Of a stretch of 64,000 bases of DNA, positions 11,331 through 21,740 are shown piece after piece. The position numbers were made by a program, and so were the translations under genes. The DNA lies in contig JBNGIS010034285.1 of assembly GCA_049999725.1 (NCBI GenBank), forward strand, positions 62,001-126,000. The letters run 5' to 3'. The notes below the pieces were generated by a model. The model had not been told where the DNA came from and did no database searches. It saw nothing but the letters and a program-made list of their open reading frames with translations. The DNA comes from Haplomitrium mnioides (lineage: Eukaryota > Marchantiophyta > Haplomitriopsida > Calobryales). How positions within the stretch are numbered: the first letter of the stretch is position 1; each line of letters begins with the position of its first letter.

Positions 11331-11499
11331 ATTATGGTGGCATAGAGGAGAAGGAAGGTTTGCAAAAGTATGAAGATTCAGGTTGCAAGAAGTTTGTACA
11401 GATTTCAGATGATGCAATGGTGATATAGATTCAGATTGAAGGTTTGTCGAGAGAAGACCGTAGGGTGGTGAGAAAAAATCTGAAAAAAAACTAGAAAGA
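11331..11499 (+). other. Protease-RT spacer of B, frameshifted
   Basis: The region reads in fragments (YEDSGCKKFVQISDDAMV, then LSREDRRVVRKNLKK) before the long RT frame opens. It aligns in position with D at 54300-54560. No separate gene is seen. Confidence 0.4.
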
Positions 11500-13266
11500 G
11501 TGGGTGTTTTGAGTGAGGTAGAGACTACTGATGGTATATATCTGGAGCTAGGGGTGCAAGATATTTCAAAGGAAGCATTGGAAGCGATTGGCAAGCTCAA
11601 ACAAGGAAATCAAGATCAGATTGTACAACTATATTCTCGCAAGGTCTACACAGTTATTGCAAATTTTCTACAACATGAAGTTCAAGTGGAGACCAATTTT
11701 AAAATAGTAAACAAGAAGGTACGACCTGTGGTATTACCTTTACCATTGGATTCCAAGTTACAAGAGTTACAAGCTTCCAAAGAGAAACACTTAAGAGAGG
11801 TAGGGCAGATTGGTCACAAATTTATGGATGCTACACTTCAAGAGCTGAAAGTGGGGTCAAATGATTTTTTGTTGGCAATAGAAGAGCTTCAATTCAAAGA
11901 AATGTTGAGGAAACATGGGAAAGAATTTTCTTTTACAACAGCTGAAATTGGGTTTGTTGATCCAGAGGTAGTAGCTCCAATGATGATATTTACTATTCCA
12001 CATGCACTATGGGATTTACGACCTATTCCAGTCCCTAGAATGCATATGCCCAAGCTTATGGATTTATTAAAAGAGAAGCTACAAATGAGGATTCTTGAAC
12101 CATCTTTTGCACCCTACTTGAATCATTGGTTTATAGTTCCAAAGAAGAATGGAGGACTACGATTTATTCAAGATATGCAGCCTGTCAACCAAGTTACAAT
12201 AAAAAATATAGAGGTGGGACCTATAGTTGATGAATTTGCTGAAGCTTTTGCAAGTAGAGCTATTTATTCCATTGGTGATATCTTTTCAGGGTATGATCAA
12301 TTCCAACTTGCTAGGAGGAGCAAGGATATCACCACTATGAGAACTCCAATAGGGTTGGTAAGGATGTGCACTTTGCCACAAGGAGCAACAAATTCAGTTG
12401 CTCATATGATGAAGGGGATGAATAAAGTATTGCGGGAGTTTATTCTAGTGAAGACTATGCCTTTCTTGGATGATCTTCCAATCAAAGGTTGTATAGAAGA
12501 AGGTAAAGATGAGTCCTTAAATCAAAGAGGGTGTCGTAAATTTGTTACTGACTATATTTCAGATTGTGACTAGATCTTATTGAGGTTGGAAGAAGTACAC
12601 TTAACCATTTCAAGAGCTAAGACACTATTTGGAGTACGTGAAGTGGTCATTGTAGGACATTTGTATGGATGATATGGACAAAAACCTGATCCAACTAAAG
12701 TGAATGCAATTCAAAAGATGAAGAGCACATTGACTTCGACAACTGAGGTGCATAGATTCTTAGGAGCATGTGTCTTTTATCACATATGGATTCTTCATTT
12801 TGCACATATAACAGATCCTCTTTATTCCTTATTAAGAAAAGGAAAGAAGTTCAGATGGGAAGAAAAGCAACAAGTAGCAATGCAACAATTGAAGGAAATC
12901 TTGTCTTCACCACCTTTTCTTTGACGAGTTTCATATGAAAGAGGTAAGCCAATAGTGCTCACAGTGGATACAAGTCCTATAGCTATTGGATGAGCTTTGG
13001 GGCAAGATGATGAAGAAAGAGAGCAGCATGCAGTGAGATTTGGAGCAAAAGTGTTGAGTGAGAGGCAAAGAAGTTATACTCAAGTCAAAAGAGAGCTCTG
13101 GGGAGCGGTGACGGAAATGAAAGCTGAGAGAGAGTATTTGATTGGAGCACCAGTCATAGTGGAAACTGATTGCCTACCACTACTTGGGATGATCACCCAC
13201 TGCACCACTCCAGATATTGCTATGCTATGGTGGATTGCATATACCAAACCGCTAATTATGGGATGA
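11500..13266 (+). pseudogene. pol: Reverse transcriptase and RNase H of B, one frame with four stops
   Basis: Codons stay in one frame for about 1.77 kb. RT landmarks are LMDLLKEKLQMRILEPSFAP, WFIVPKKNGGLRFIQDMQ, then YSIGDIFSGYDQFQL (first catalytic Asp), CTLPQGATNS, and FLDD with Asp codons at 12469 and 12472 (residues 324 and 325 of the first ORF). The connection block is at about 12700-12920. RNase H follows: VDTSPIAIG (12964), QVKRELWGA (Glu), VETDCLPLL (Asp). Stops at 12571 (TAG), 12670, 12922 and 12991 (TGA) break it. At 12670 and 12991 copy D has TGG. RNase H is cut short at about 13262 by a deletion joining it to integrase. It would have copied RNA into cDNA and removed the RNA strand. 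Confidence 0.9.
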
Positions 13267-14104
13267 CTTATCAAATCAAGTCGAGGGTAGGGCCTTGCGA
13301 GTGAAAACAACATAGGCAATTTGTAGATTTCTACTTGAGGATGTCATTTGTCGCTATGGATGTGTGGGGAAGATTACAGCAAATAGAGGAGAGTTAGATG
13401 CTCAAGAAGCAAAAGAATTCTTTTCTCAATATGGGGTCAAATTGGCCCTTACTACATCTTACAACCTTGAAAGGAATGGAAAGAGTGAACGAAGGCATCC
13501 ACCTATCATTAAAGCTCTTGTGAAGGCTTGCAAGGGGAAAGCATTTGAGTGGCCAAGGCTTCTTCCATTTGCTCTATGGGCTGATAAAACAACTCATAGC
13601 ACAGTCACTGGTTACATGCATGCAGAGTTAATCCAAGGCGAAAAACCGATTATGCCTATTGAGGAGCATATTCCAACTTGGAGTGCCTTACCTTAGGAGG
13701 ATCATATCTCACGAGAGGAGTTGCTTGCACCATGGATCAGACAGCTAGAAAGAAGACGTGAAGATATTGAGCTAGCAATGGAAAGATTGAAGAAAGCTCG
13801 TTTGAAGAACAAAGAAAGGTTTGATTGCCAACGTCGATTGAGGCTTAAGTAGATTCATGAAGGAGATTGGGTGTTGGTGTATGACAATAGCTTGGACAAT
13901 CAACATAGTGCACTCACAAAATTTTCTAAGTGCTGGTTTGGATCGTATGTGGTAGTGACAAATCAAGGCAATGCTACTTATTCCCTAGGAGAATTGGATG
14001 GGACACATCTCAAGGTTTCAATCACTAGTAAACGAGTTAAACTCTTCAAGAACAGAGATGGTGCTATGGATATTGAGGAGCTGGTTTCTGATAATGATCC
14101 TTAA
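13267..14104 (+). pseudogene. pol: Integrase C-terminal half of B
   Basis: The region enters in the middle of the integrase core because about 620 bases present in D (56250-56890) are missing. The remaining core reads GKITANRGELDAQEAKEFFS, with Asn where the second catalytic Asp is expected. The Glu is in GKSERRHPP, 34 residues on. A C-terminal part continues at about 13700-14090 (VLVYDNSLDNQH, KCWFGSYVVVTNQGNATYSL, KLFKNRDGAMD). There are stops at about 13694 and 13850. The HHCC zinc region and the first Asp are absent, so it cannot work. Confidence 0.85.
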
Positions 14105-14206
14105 TAAGAGCAGACATCAAGTTCATCCATTCCTTCAGGTAAAAGCCGACCCAACCTTTTTGATTTTGGTGCATACCAGAGGATGCACAGGTTTAGAAGG
14201 GGTGGA
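14105..14206 (+). other. B 3' untranslated tail and polypurine tract
   Basis: TTTAGAAGGGGTGGA (14192-14206) directly precedes the 3' LTR. The equivalent in D is AACAGAGGTGGA before 57013. Confidence 0.65.
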
Positions 14207-15192
14207 TGTCGTGTTGTGAGTCGGCTACTATTTGAACCCACCGAGTATCTATCTATGAAAGAGGAGTATGTAAGTGAAATTTATGAAGTAGATATTGATC
14301 TTGTGAGGAAACAAACCTGCTAAGGAGATGTGAGAGGATTACATGGTCATCAGAGGAAAAATTGGTTTTCGGTTTTTCAGCAAAATCAGAACAAAGTAAA
14401 CTGCGTTCTTATTAGGTAAGGATTAGAGCAAACATTTCATCAGCATAGTATTTATGTTAAATGTATTTAGTATCAATTAACAAAAGTGAAAAAATCTATT
14501 ATAAACCAGGAGTTATAATTGGTCAAAGAGCAAGTAGGACTCGACCAAAAAGTCAAATTAGAGAGTATATGGATATAATAAAATGAAAAAAATTTGTTTT
14601 ATAAGTAAAAAGCTTGTTTTATAAGCTTTCCAACAAGATATAGTACAGGCAATTTGGACTAGTATCAAGGATTTTAGAGGGATTCTTCTAGAAGCACTAA
14701 AAGAGAGAAAAATCAAGAAAAGCTACTTTAATCTTTGACTTTCTCTTTGAGGGAATCTCGAAATATGAAAGTAGCTTTTGTATTAGGTACAAATAAAAGG
14801 GAATCAACTAACTAGGTCAGATGCTTGGTCAAGAATTGAGCAATTTGGAGTGGAAAGAATGGAGCAAATTTTGGCACATCCTAACCCATTTGTGTTTCCT
14901 ATTCTAATTCAAGCAATTTGCGAGGTCCATATTTTTGTATTGTGGTAGGTGTGGTGGAAAGACAAACTCAAGTGAAGGAACATTGTCAATTCATAAAAAC
15001 TGGGAACGATTCCAATCTTCTATGGCAAAGAGAATGAGATCGCAACAGTATATTAGAGAGATTTCAAACGTGTTGGTGCTTGCAAAAGGATCAAATCCAA
15101 CAATTTCTATGCATCCAATGTGTTGCTGTGTGTTTGCTTGCTACAACCAGATACCCTGTATATTCCCGGAGTAGAAAACACGTACTACGACA
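14207..15192 (+). repeat. B 3' LTR, internally deleted (986 bp)
   Basis: Starts TGTCGTGTTGTGAGTC and ends TACTACGACA. Compared with the 5' LTR it lacks about 765 bases between GGTCAAGAA and TTGAGCAATTTGG, including the TATA-like box. The flanking parts align base by base with many substitutions. Confidence 0.85.
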
Positions 15193-18100
15193 ACGGAATT
15201 CCAACCCACAGCCACAATCATGAGGCTCGCGGATGGATCTTGGGTGAAACCATTAGGCTCCCTCCTCCAAGTGCCTACCTTCATGGAGGCAAAAGAATTT
15301 AAGCTGAATTACTTGGTTATGCGGCCAACCAGAGCGTCTCCATATTTGTACTAATTGCGAGACCCTAGTTGTATGGGACCCAAATCCTGCATAACTAGGG
15401 GAATACAACATTGGTGTTTGGTCACGAAAAGACAGTAGTGCACTACAGACCTGTTCCTCACCTTGGGGAAACGCAAGTAGAAGAGAAGTATGATAGTGAG
15501 TGGTCCGAGGAGGAGGAAGAGTCGGAATACCACTATTGGGTTCATATGGTGAGTGAGGCTAGAGAGGAGGATCTGTTGGAAGAAGGTGTGGTGTTTGTAA
15601 ATCAAATTGAGATATGTGAGTACACAGAAACAGAGCACCTTATGAAGGAATCCACAGAAGACCTGGCAGTACATGAGGACACTTAGGCCGAAATAAAGGA
15701 GGGGTCTAAAGTGTCTCATGAGATGCAGGGAGCGGACACAAAGAAGTCCAAAGAGTCTCCCCGGGTGGAAGGGGGGTTGCGATTGGTGACCCTGATGCAT
15801 GAGGAAGCGGCGCAATGGAGAAATGAGATGGGGGTGGTGCGGGAATCCAAACACAAGCAAGTGGTGGTCCAAGAGGGATGTGCATTCCACATAGGATCTG
15901 AATTGCCCAAACAATCAGAGCAAGCCATCACCCAACTCCTAATTAACTTCAGTGATGCATTTGCTTGGAGTCACGTAGATTTGAAGGGAGTTCCGAGGGA
16001 ATTGGAGGAACACCGGATTGACATAGAGCCCACCACAATCCCGGTAAGACAATGCCAATACAGGATGAACCTCCGCTTCTCCCTACTGGTGAAGGAGGAA
16101 ATTGACAAGCTGTTGGAGGTAGATTTTATCTACTCGGTCCTAAACAGTGAATGGGTGTCCCTACTAGTGGTGGTGCCTATGCAAGTGGGGCAAGATGGTG
16201 AACGAAAGATTTGAGTGTGCCAGGATTTTTGGAAGCTCAATGAGGCTACAAAAAAGGATCACTACCCATTTCCTTTCACTGACGGGGTGCTCGATTAGGT
16301 GGCAAGGCAAGAGGTTTATAGCTTCTTGGACTTGATATTTCGGGTATAACCAATTTTGGATCGGAGAGGAGGATGAGCTCATAACAGCATTCACCATGGA
16401 ATGGAGAGTGTTTGCCTTCCAAAGAATGCTCTTCGGACTATGTAATTTACCAAGAACTTTTCTAAGGATGATGATGAACATCTTCTATGATTATCTGTGG
16501 AAATTCTTGGAGATCTTCATCAATGATTTCATGGTATATAGGAAGCTGGATGATCCCAAGTGGGATGTGAGGCTCACCCTTCAATGATGCAGAGAGACAA
16601 GGCTGAGATTGCACTCAAGTAAATGTTTCTTGGAGGTGAAGGAGGGGTATACTCCTCGGACACCGGATTTCCAATCGAGGCATCGAAGTAGACCAAAAGA
16701 AGATTTCTATCTAGATGAATGTCTCATTTCCAACCAACTTGAAGGAGGTGTAAGGACTCTTGAGGTGCGTAGGATACTACAGAAGATTTAATGACCAAAT
16801 TGTCTTGGTGGTGCTACCTCTCACCCAAATGACCAAGGGGGGCAGCACCTTTGAAGCCACTCTGGAGAGGTTGGCAAGCTTCACAGAGTTGAAGAGGAGA
16901 TTGGCAAGCGCCCCTGATCTAGTGCCTTCGAGCAGGGGAAGAAAATTTCACGTATGATTGATGTGTCTGGCTTCTGCATCGGGGTGGTGCTGAGCCAGAT
17001 GGATGAGAAGGGCAAAGATCATCCAATTTATTTTGCCAGTAGGCTACTGGCCCCAGCGGAAAAGAATTACTTTGCTACGGATTTAGAAGCTTTAGGAGTT
17101 ATTTATGCCTTGAAGAAATTCAGGCATTACTTGTTTCATTACAAAGCGATCTTCCACACCGAGCACAATGCACTCAAGAACATGGTAAATAAACTGGATG
17201 TGACGGGTCAGGTTGCGAGTTGGGTGCTTCTCTTGTAGGAGTTTGACTTTGAACTGAGGATCAAACCTGGGAGGAAGCACAGCAATGCCGACTTCTTTTC
17301 CAGAATTGCTGGGCCAATCAATCAAAAGGAGGTGAATGATGCATTTCCAAATGAGGATCGGTTCCAAGTGAAGACTGGAAGGGCCACAGACTATGCTGCT
17401 ATAACAAAATTCCTCATTTCAACTCAAATCTTGAAAGGAAGCAGTAGAGAGGAAGCTGTCGTGTTTCTCATAAAGATGAAGCCATACCTATTGATCAAGG
17501 GAGTGTTGCACAAGGGAGGGTATGATAGGATAATCAAGCCATGCTTGGAGCGGGATCAATCCATGGTGGTAATGAGGGCCTTGCACGGAGAGGAGATGGG
17601 GGCCATTTTGCAAAGGATGCCATCATCAAGAAGATTTTGGATGCAGGGTACTAGTGGCCCACTTTGCACAAAGATGTGCACTTCTAGGTGAAGAGGTGCG
17701 ATGCATGCCAGAGGACGGGGAGGCCAGCTGTTGATCAGCATCGTCCCTTGGTCCCAATTATTCCTCTAGCACCTTTTGAGAAGTAGGGAATTGATTTTAT
17801 TGGCCCGATTGCACCCTCCACCTGCAGGGGCAACAGAGACATCATGTTGGCTACAGATTATACAACGAAATGGGTGGAGGCCAAAGCCACTCGGAAAGAT
17901 GATGCCAAGACAGTGGCTGCCTTCCTGTATGAACAGATGTTTTGCAGATTTGGTCCCCCACTATAGCAAGTGAGTGATCAAGGTACACAATTCATCAATA
18001 AGGTATTCCAAGACCTGACTAGGAAATACTTTGTCAAGCACCGTCGCACCACAGCCTATCATTGCAAGGCTAATGGGCTTACAAAAAGGACAAATAGGAT

Positions 18101-18640
18101 CATGGGTAAGATCCTCAGCAAGACGGTGGCAGCCAATAAGGCAAATTGGGATCTCAAGCTGCTAATCGCAACCCATACCTATAATTTGGCTTACAAGACC
18201 ACAACTAGCCACTGCCCTTATTTCTTGGTCTATGGACAACACGCTCTGGTGCTAGTGGAGTATGAAGTGCCCACCAGATGACTGCTGAGAAGGAGAGGAT
18301 GGTAGAGGATCAGAGCAGGAGGGATAGATTATATCAGTTGGAGAGTTTGGAGGAAGCTAGAGAGCAAGCCCAAGGAAGATTGGAGCACCAACAACAATTG
18401 TGGAAGCAACAACACAATAAGGGCCTGAAACCAACTAACTTCTGGAAAGGGAACCTGGTGCTACTGTATGACAACAGGTTTGTGCACTTCTATGGAAAGT
18501 TACACACCAGATGGATAGGCCCCTTTGTGTTGAATAAACTACATCCAATGGGTGAGCAAAATTGGAGACATTGGAGGGTCACAAGTTTGCCAATCAAATG
18601 CATTTCCACTGTCTCAAGAGGTACGTAAACTAGGAGGAGG
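15193..18640 (+). pseudogene. pol: A2 pol after the B insertion: protease end, RT, RNase H, integrase
   Basis: The protease end (ATIMRLADGSWVKPLGSLLQ) continues the reading cut at 7254. An acidic spacer (15480-15690, EEEESEYHYWV) leads into RT: FAWSHVDLKGVPREL, RMNLRFSLLVKEEIDKLL, a damaged central palm, and FINDF at 16519-16530, where the catalytic YxDD-type box has Asn for the first Asp. RNase H: MIDVSGFCIGVVLSQMDEKG, AEKNYFATDLEALG, HTEHNALK (Asp to Glu). Integrase has VKRCDACQRTGRP (zinc Cys pair), a stop in the first-Asp block (EK*GIDFI), VSDQGTQFIN and LTKRTN, where the catalytic Glu is Lys. The GPY/F-like end (RWIGPFVL) is at about 18510. Many stops and shifts; dead. Confidence 0.9.
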
Positions 18641-18872
18641 AAGGAGGGGGTTCGAAGGTGACCCAATTGGAGATTCTACGTCGACAGGTGTGAAGGTGTG
18701 TGTGAGTGTGTGTAGGTGTGTTGGGTGTGTGAGTGTATGTGGGTGTTTGTGGAAGTGCACTTTAGCAACCTTGGATTAGCCAGAAAGTGACCACTACGGA
18801 GGAGGCAACCAGCGCAATTGATCAATGGGGAAGGGTGTTCGCAAGGTCGCTTCACACTTGAAGGGGGAGTTA
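18641..18872 (+). other. A2 3' tail with GT tract and polypurine tract
   Basis: A GT-rich run at about 18690-18755 and GAAGGGGGAG at 18860-18869 precede the LTR, matching the layout at 931-1094 and 30276-30427. Confidence 0.7.
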
Positions 18873-21740
18873 TGTCAGCAAGTGTCATAGGGCACTAAGG
18901 AAGAATTCATAAAATCGGAGGTGGCATTAGAAGAATCTCTCTCTTGTAAGTGCTAAAGTACCTCGGAAGCAGCGGATCGACTCCAATCAAGGAGTAGGAG
19001 CGAATCACATGGATCCGAGAAGTGGAACGAGATCGTTTCGAAAGGGGAGAAGGGAGTTGTGGTAGCTAGCAAGTGGGGGGCACCACTTAAATTTGATAGA
19101 AGCGGAAGAGAGCCTAAGTATCATCAGGATGCAGTAATCGAGGTCCTAGCAAGAAGGAGGGGGGGGCCAAAGGAGGAGGATCGAAGCTGCGGTGAAAAAT
19201 TGAAGAGCGCTAATGGGTGAGGGGGACGACAAACAAGGAGAGGCCGCAAAACAAGCCTTCAGATGATGTGCACCAGAAGCAAGAATCGGGAAGAGAAAGA
19301 AGGTGTCAGGGCCTTCGTGAGTAGCGACTAGGCCAAGGATCAAGGGATGACCAATCCCTCAGGCATTAAACGGGTTCTATTAGGGTCCGTGACCCTTCCT
19401 TCAGTGTCTGCGAGTCTTTGCAAAAACGTAGCAAAGGAGGATTGTCTGTAAGCCTTTGTGGAAACATGGTGTCTTCAGAGGGCTCCAAGAGATTCAATGG
19501 AACGTGGTGTCCTCACGAGTGCCCAAAAGATTCAGCAAAGACGTGGCAGGCGCAAGGTGTCTACTGGACTAAGTGGAGATGTGGCAGTCCTAGGATGTCC
19601 GCGGGTCTTTTCGGAAACGTGGCATCCTCAGAGTGTCCAATGGCTTTAGCGGAGACGTGACAGGCACAAGAGGCCCGTGGGGCTTTGCACAAATGTGGCC
19701 GGCGTAGGGGTGTCCGCGGTGTTCTTCGGAACCTAGGTTTAGCGTGGCAGTCAAGCTTCCCCGTTGAAAACAATGTCAAACGACGCTCCCTCAGAAACGT
19801 GACGTCCTCACAGGTGTTTGGGAGATTCAACGGACACGTGGCACTTCGAAGGAGCCCGTTGGATTCTTCGGAACCAAGTTAGCACGGCGGTCAACTTTCT
19901 CTATTGAAAACGGCATCGGACGGCGGCCACGGAAGAAAGTCAGTCGCGGACACGTGGCACTTCGAAGGAGTCCGAGGGATCCTTCTGACTTCCTTGTCCA
20001 TTTGATTCTTCGGATTGGGATTCGTGGTCAATTATGGAACAAGGTCAATGCGCCAGTCCAACTTCCAAGTTGAATGCGGCGTCGGATGACGGCCACTGAA
20101 GAAAGTCAGCCATAGACACGTGGCACTTCGGAGGAGTCTAAGGGATCCTTCAAACTTCCTTGTCTGTTGGATTCTTCGGATTGGGATCTGTGGTCAACTA
20201 CGGAACAAGGTCAATGTGCCGATCCAACTTCCAGGTTGAATGTGACGTCAGATGGTGGCAACAAAGGAAAAGCCAACATCGGGCTCTCAGTTCCACGGGA
20301 TTGTTCGGAACTCTGCTCCGCAGGATTCTTCGGAACTATGTACTGCAAGATTCTTCGGAACTCTTTTCCGTGGGGTTCTTCGGACTTGGTTCCGTGGGAA
20401 TCTTTGGAATCTCAGTCTGCGAGATTCTTTGGACTCGGCCCCGTATGACTGTTGTACTTGGAAGAATTCTACGAATAGACGAGATAGGTGTCGCCACGTC
20501 TGAGTCCGAGCCTAATGAGAATAACTACCTTTTCAAATGGGAAGGATTCGTAGGGGTAAAAGCTTGAGGGGTATACATTGACGGGCTTCAAATTCGATCG
20601 GGTTGATGTGCAAGCAAACTAGAGATGCGTAAGCAATCTTGGGATAGGAAGAGGCAACGAGGTAAGGTAGAAAGGATTAAATGGAGAATTTACGTGATGG
20701 GAGTGTACTCGTGTAGGAGGCTAGCAGGGGTGGAGGCGGGCTGGAGGGGCATCGAGAATCGCTAGGCAAGGAGCTCTAGAGGCTCAGGCAATCCAGGTAA
20801 AGTCATCTCTGCAGGTAGACCTATAGCGGAGATGAATCAATACGGGAGATTTCAAGGGGATCTTGTTTGTTGAGAATTTGAGGGAGATTGCCAAGTGGGA
20901 TCTTGGGGTTGTCTCAACATCCTTTGTACTGGAGCATCAACCTAGAGTGCTCGGAGTGTGCTCTCGTGTAAACTTTCAAGTGGAGCTGAGAAGAGAGTAG
21001 TTGTGTTTGTGCCTACGCACTGCGGAGAAGACCTGTTAAGGGCTTAGAGGTGGAGTGAGCTGCCAACAATCAGGAGAACTGTCTTCTAGAGGTGGAAGTG
21101 AAAGAAATCCTCTTTCGAACATGAGGAAGTAAATCCAAGGCTTCTCATGAGGGAAGTTGAAAAACTATCTAGAAGAAGGGTGTGTGCGTGGGAGATGAAA
21201 GGAAGATTGATGTGGAAAGTTGAGAAAGAAAGGAGGAGCCTGCTCGAGAGGTCAATCTTGGTGGTTCTGCAAGGCCTCTGATTTTAGTGAAGTGCAATGA
21301 GTGTGTATGTTTGTACTTGTGTATGAGTATGTTAGTTAGATTTGAATTCTGTTGTATTGTGTTAGAAACATTTAAAACTCAAAGTACGTAGGAATTTTAT
21401 TTGCTCGGACCTTGGGACAACTCTGAGAGGGGGAGTCAAGTCCCTTGTCATTGTTCAATGACCTAGGAGTCATTGCATTCTACTCTTGAAGTGTATACAA
21501 GATGGCTGGGTCCAGATTTGGGACCCCTCAATTACATTGAAGATTACCAGAGAGATACTTGGGTTTATGTGCATGTGTACTCAAACATTGTGGGTGAATG
21601 AGCACATTAGCTGCTGATGTGAATGTTGAGGTGAGGAAAGGGCTTGAAAAGTAACGAGAGATCTCTTACAACCTCAAAGTGATAACTGGATAGGGGCCAT
21701 TTCAAAAAAGAACCTTATTCCGATGTTTTTGTCCTCCCCG
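18873..21740 (+). repeat. A2 3' LTR, right end deleted
   Basis: Starts TGTCAGCAAGTGTCATAGGG. It follows the 5' LTR (2066-5047) through the purine-rich leader, ACGTGGC blocks (19500-19680), TTGAAAAC units (19740-20080), the 24- to 26-bp GATTCTTCGGAAC array (20290-20440) and the end region. It stops at TTTTTGTCCTCCCC, where the LTR should continue TGCCTTCCAAGTGGC. Instead gag sequence of fragment A3 follows. The last ~60 bases of LTR, the primer site and most of a gag are therefore deleted. Confidence 0.8.
19833..20124 (+). promoter_or_regulatory. Three GACACGTGGC motifs in A2 3' LTR
   Basis: Perfect decamers at 19833-19842, 19949-19958 and 20115-20124, each followed by ACTTCG(A/G)AGGAG, spaced by the ~115-165 bp repeat units of the LTR. 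The core fits plant G-box/ABRE sites. Confidence 0.45.

Larger units (their letters stand above)
7255..15192 (+). mobile_element. Ty3/gypsy element B, nested in A2 protease
   Basis: The element is flanked by LTRs (7255-8996 and 14207-15192) with 6-bp inverted ends TGTCGT/ACGACA; the 5' copy starts TGTCAT. Gag, protease, RT, RNase H and part of integrase lie between, all on the plus strand. Joining the flanks restores the A-family protease reading if a 4-bp target duplication is assumed (ACCA on the left, ACGG on the right). The uninterrupted copies have ACAG or ACGA at that place. Domains and LTR ends match element D at 50401-58747. Integrase is internally deleted, so the copy is non-autonomous. 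Confidence 0.85.
2066..21740 (+). mobile_element. Ty3/gypsy element A2, split by copy B
   Basis: The order is LTR (2066-5047), primer site, gag and protease start (to 7254), inserted element B (7255-15192), then the rest of protease, RT, RNase H and integrase (15193-18640), polypurine tract and 3' LTR (18873-21740). The protease reading resumes after B at the expected codon, compared with uninterrupted copies A3 and A6. The 3' LTR lacks its last 60 or so bases because of a deletion fusing it to gag of fragment A3. The two LTRs are clearly alike but visibly diverged, so the insertion is old. Confidence 0.8.
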
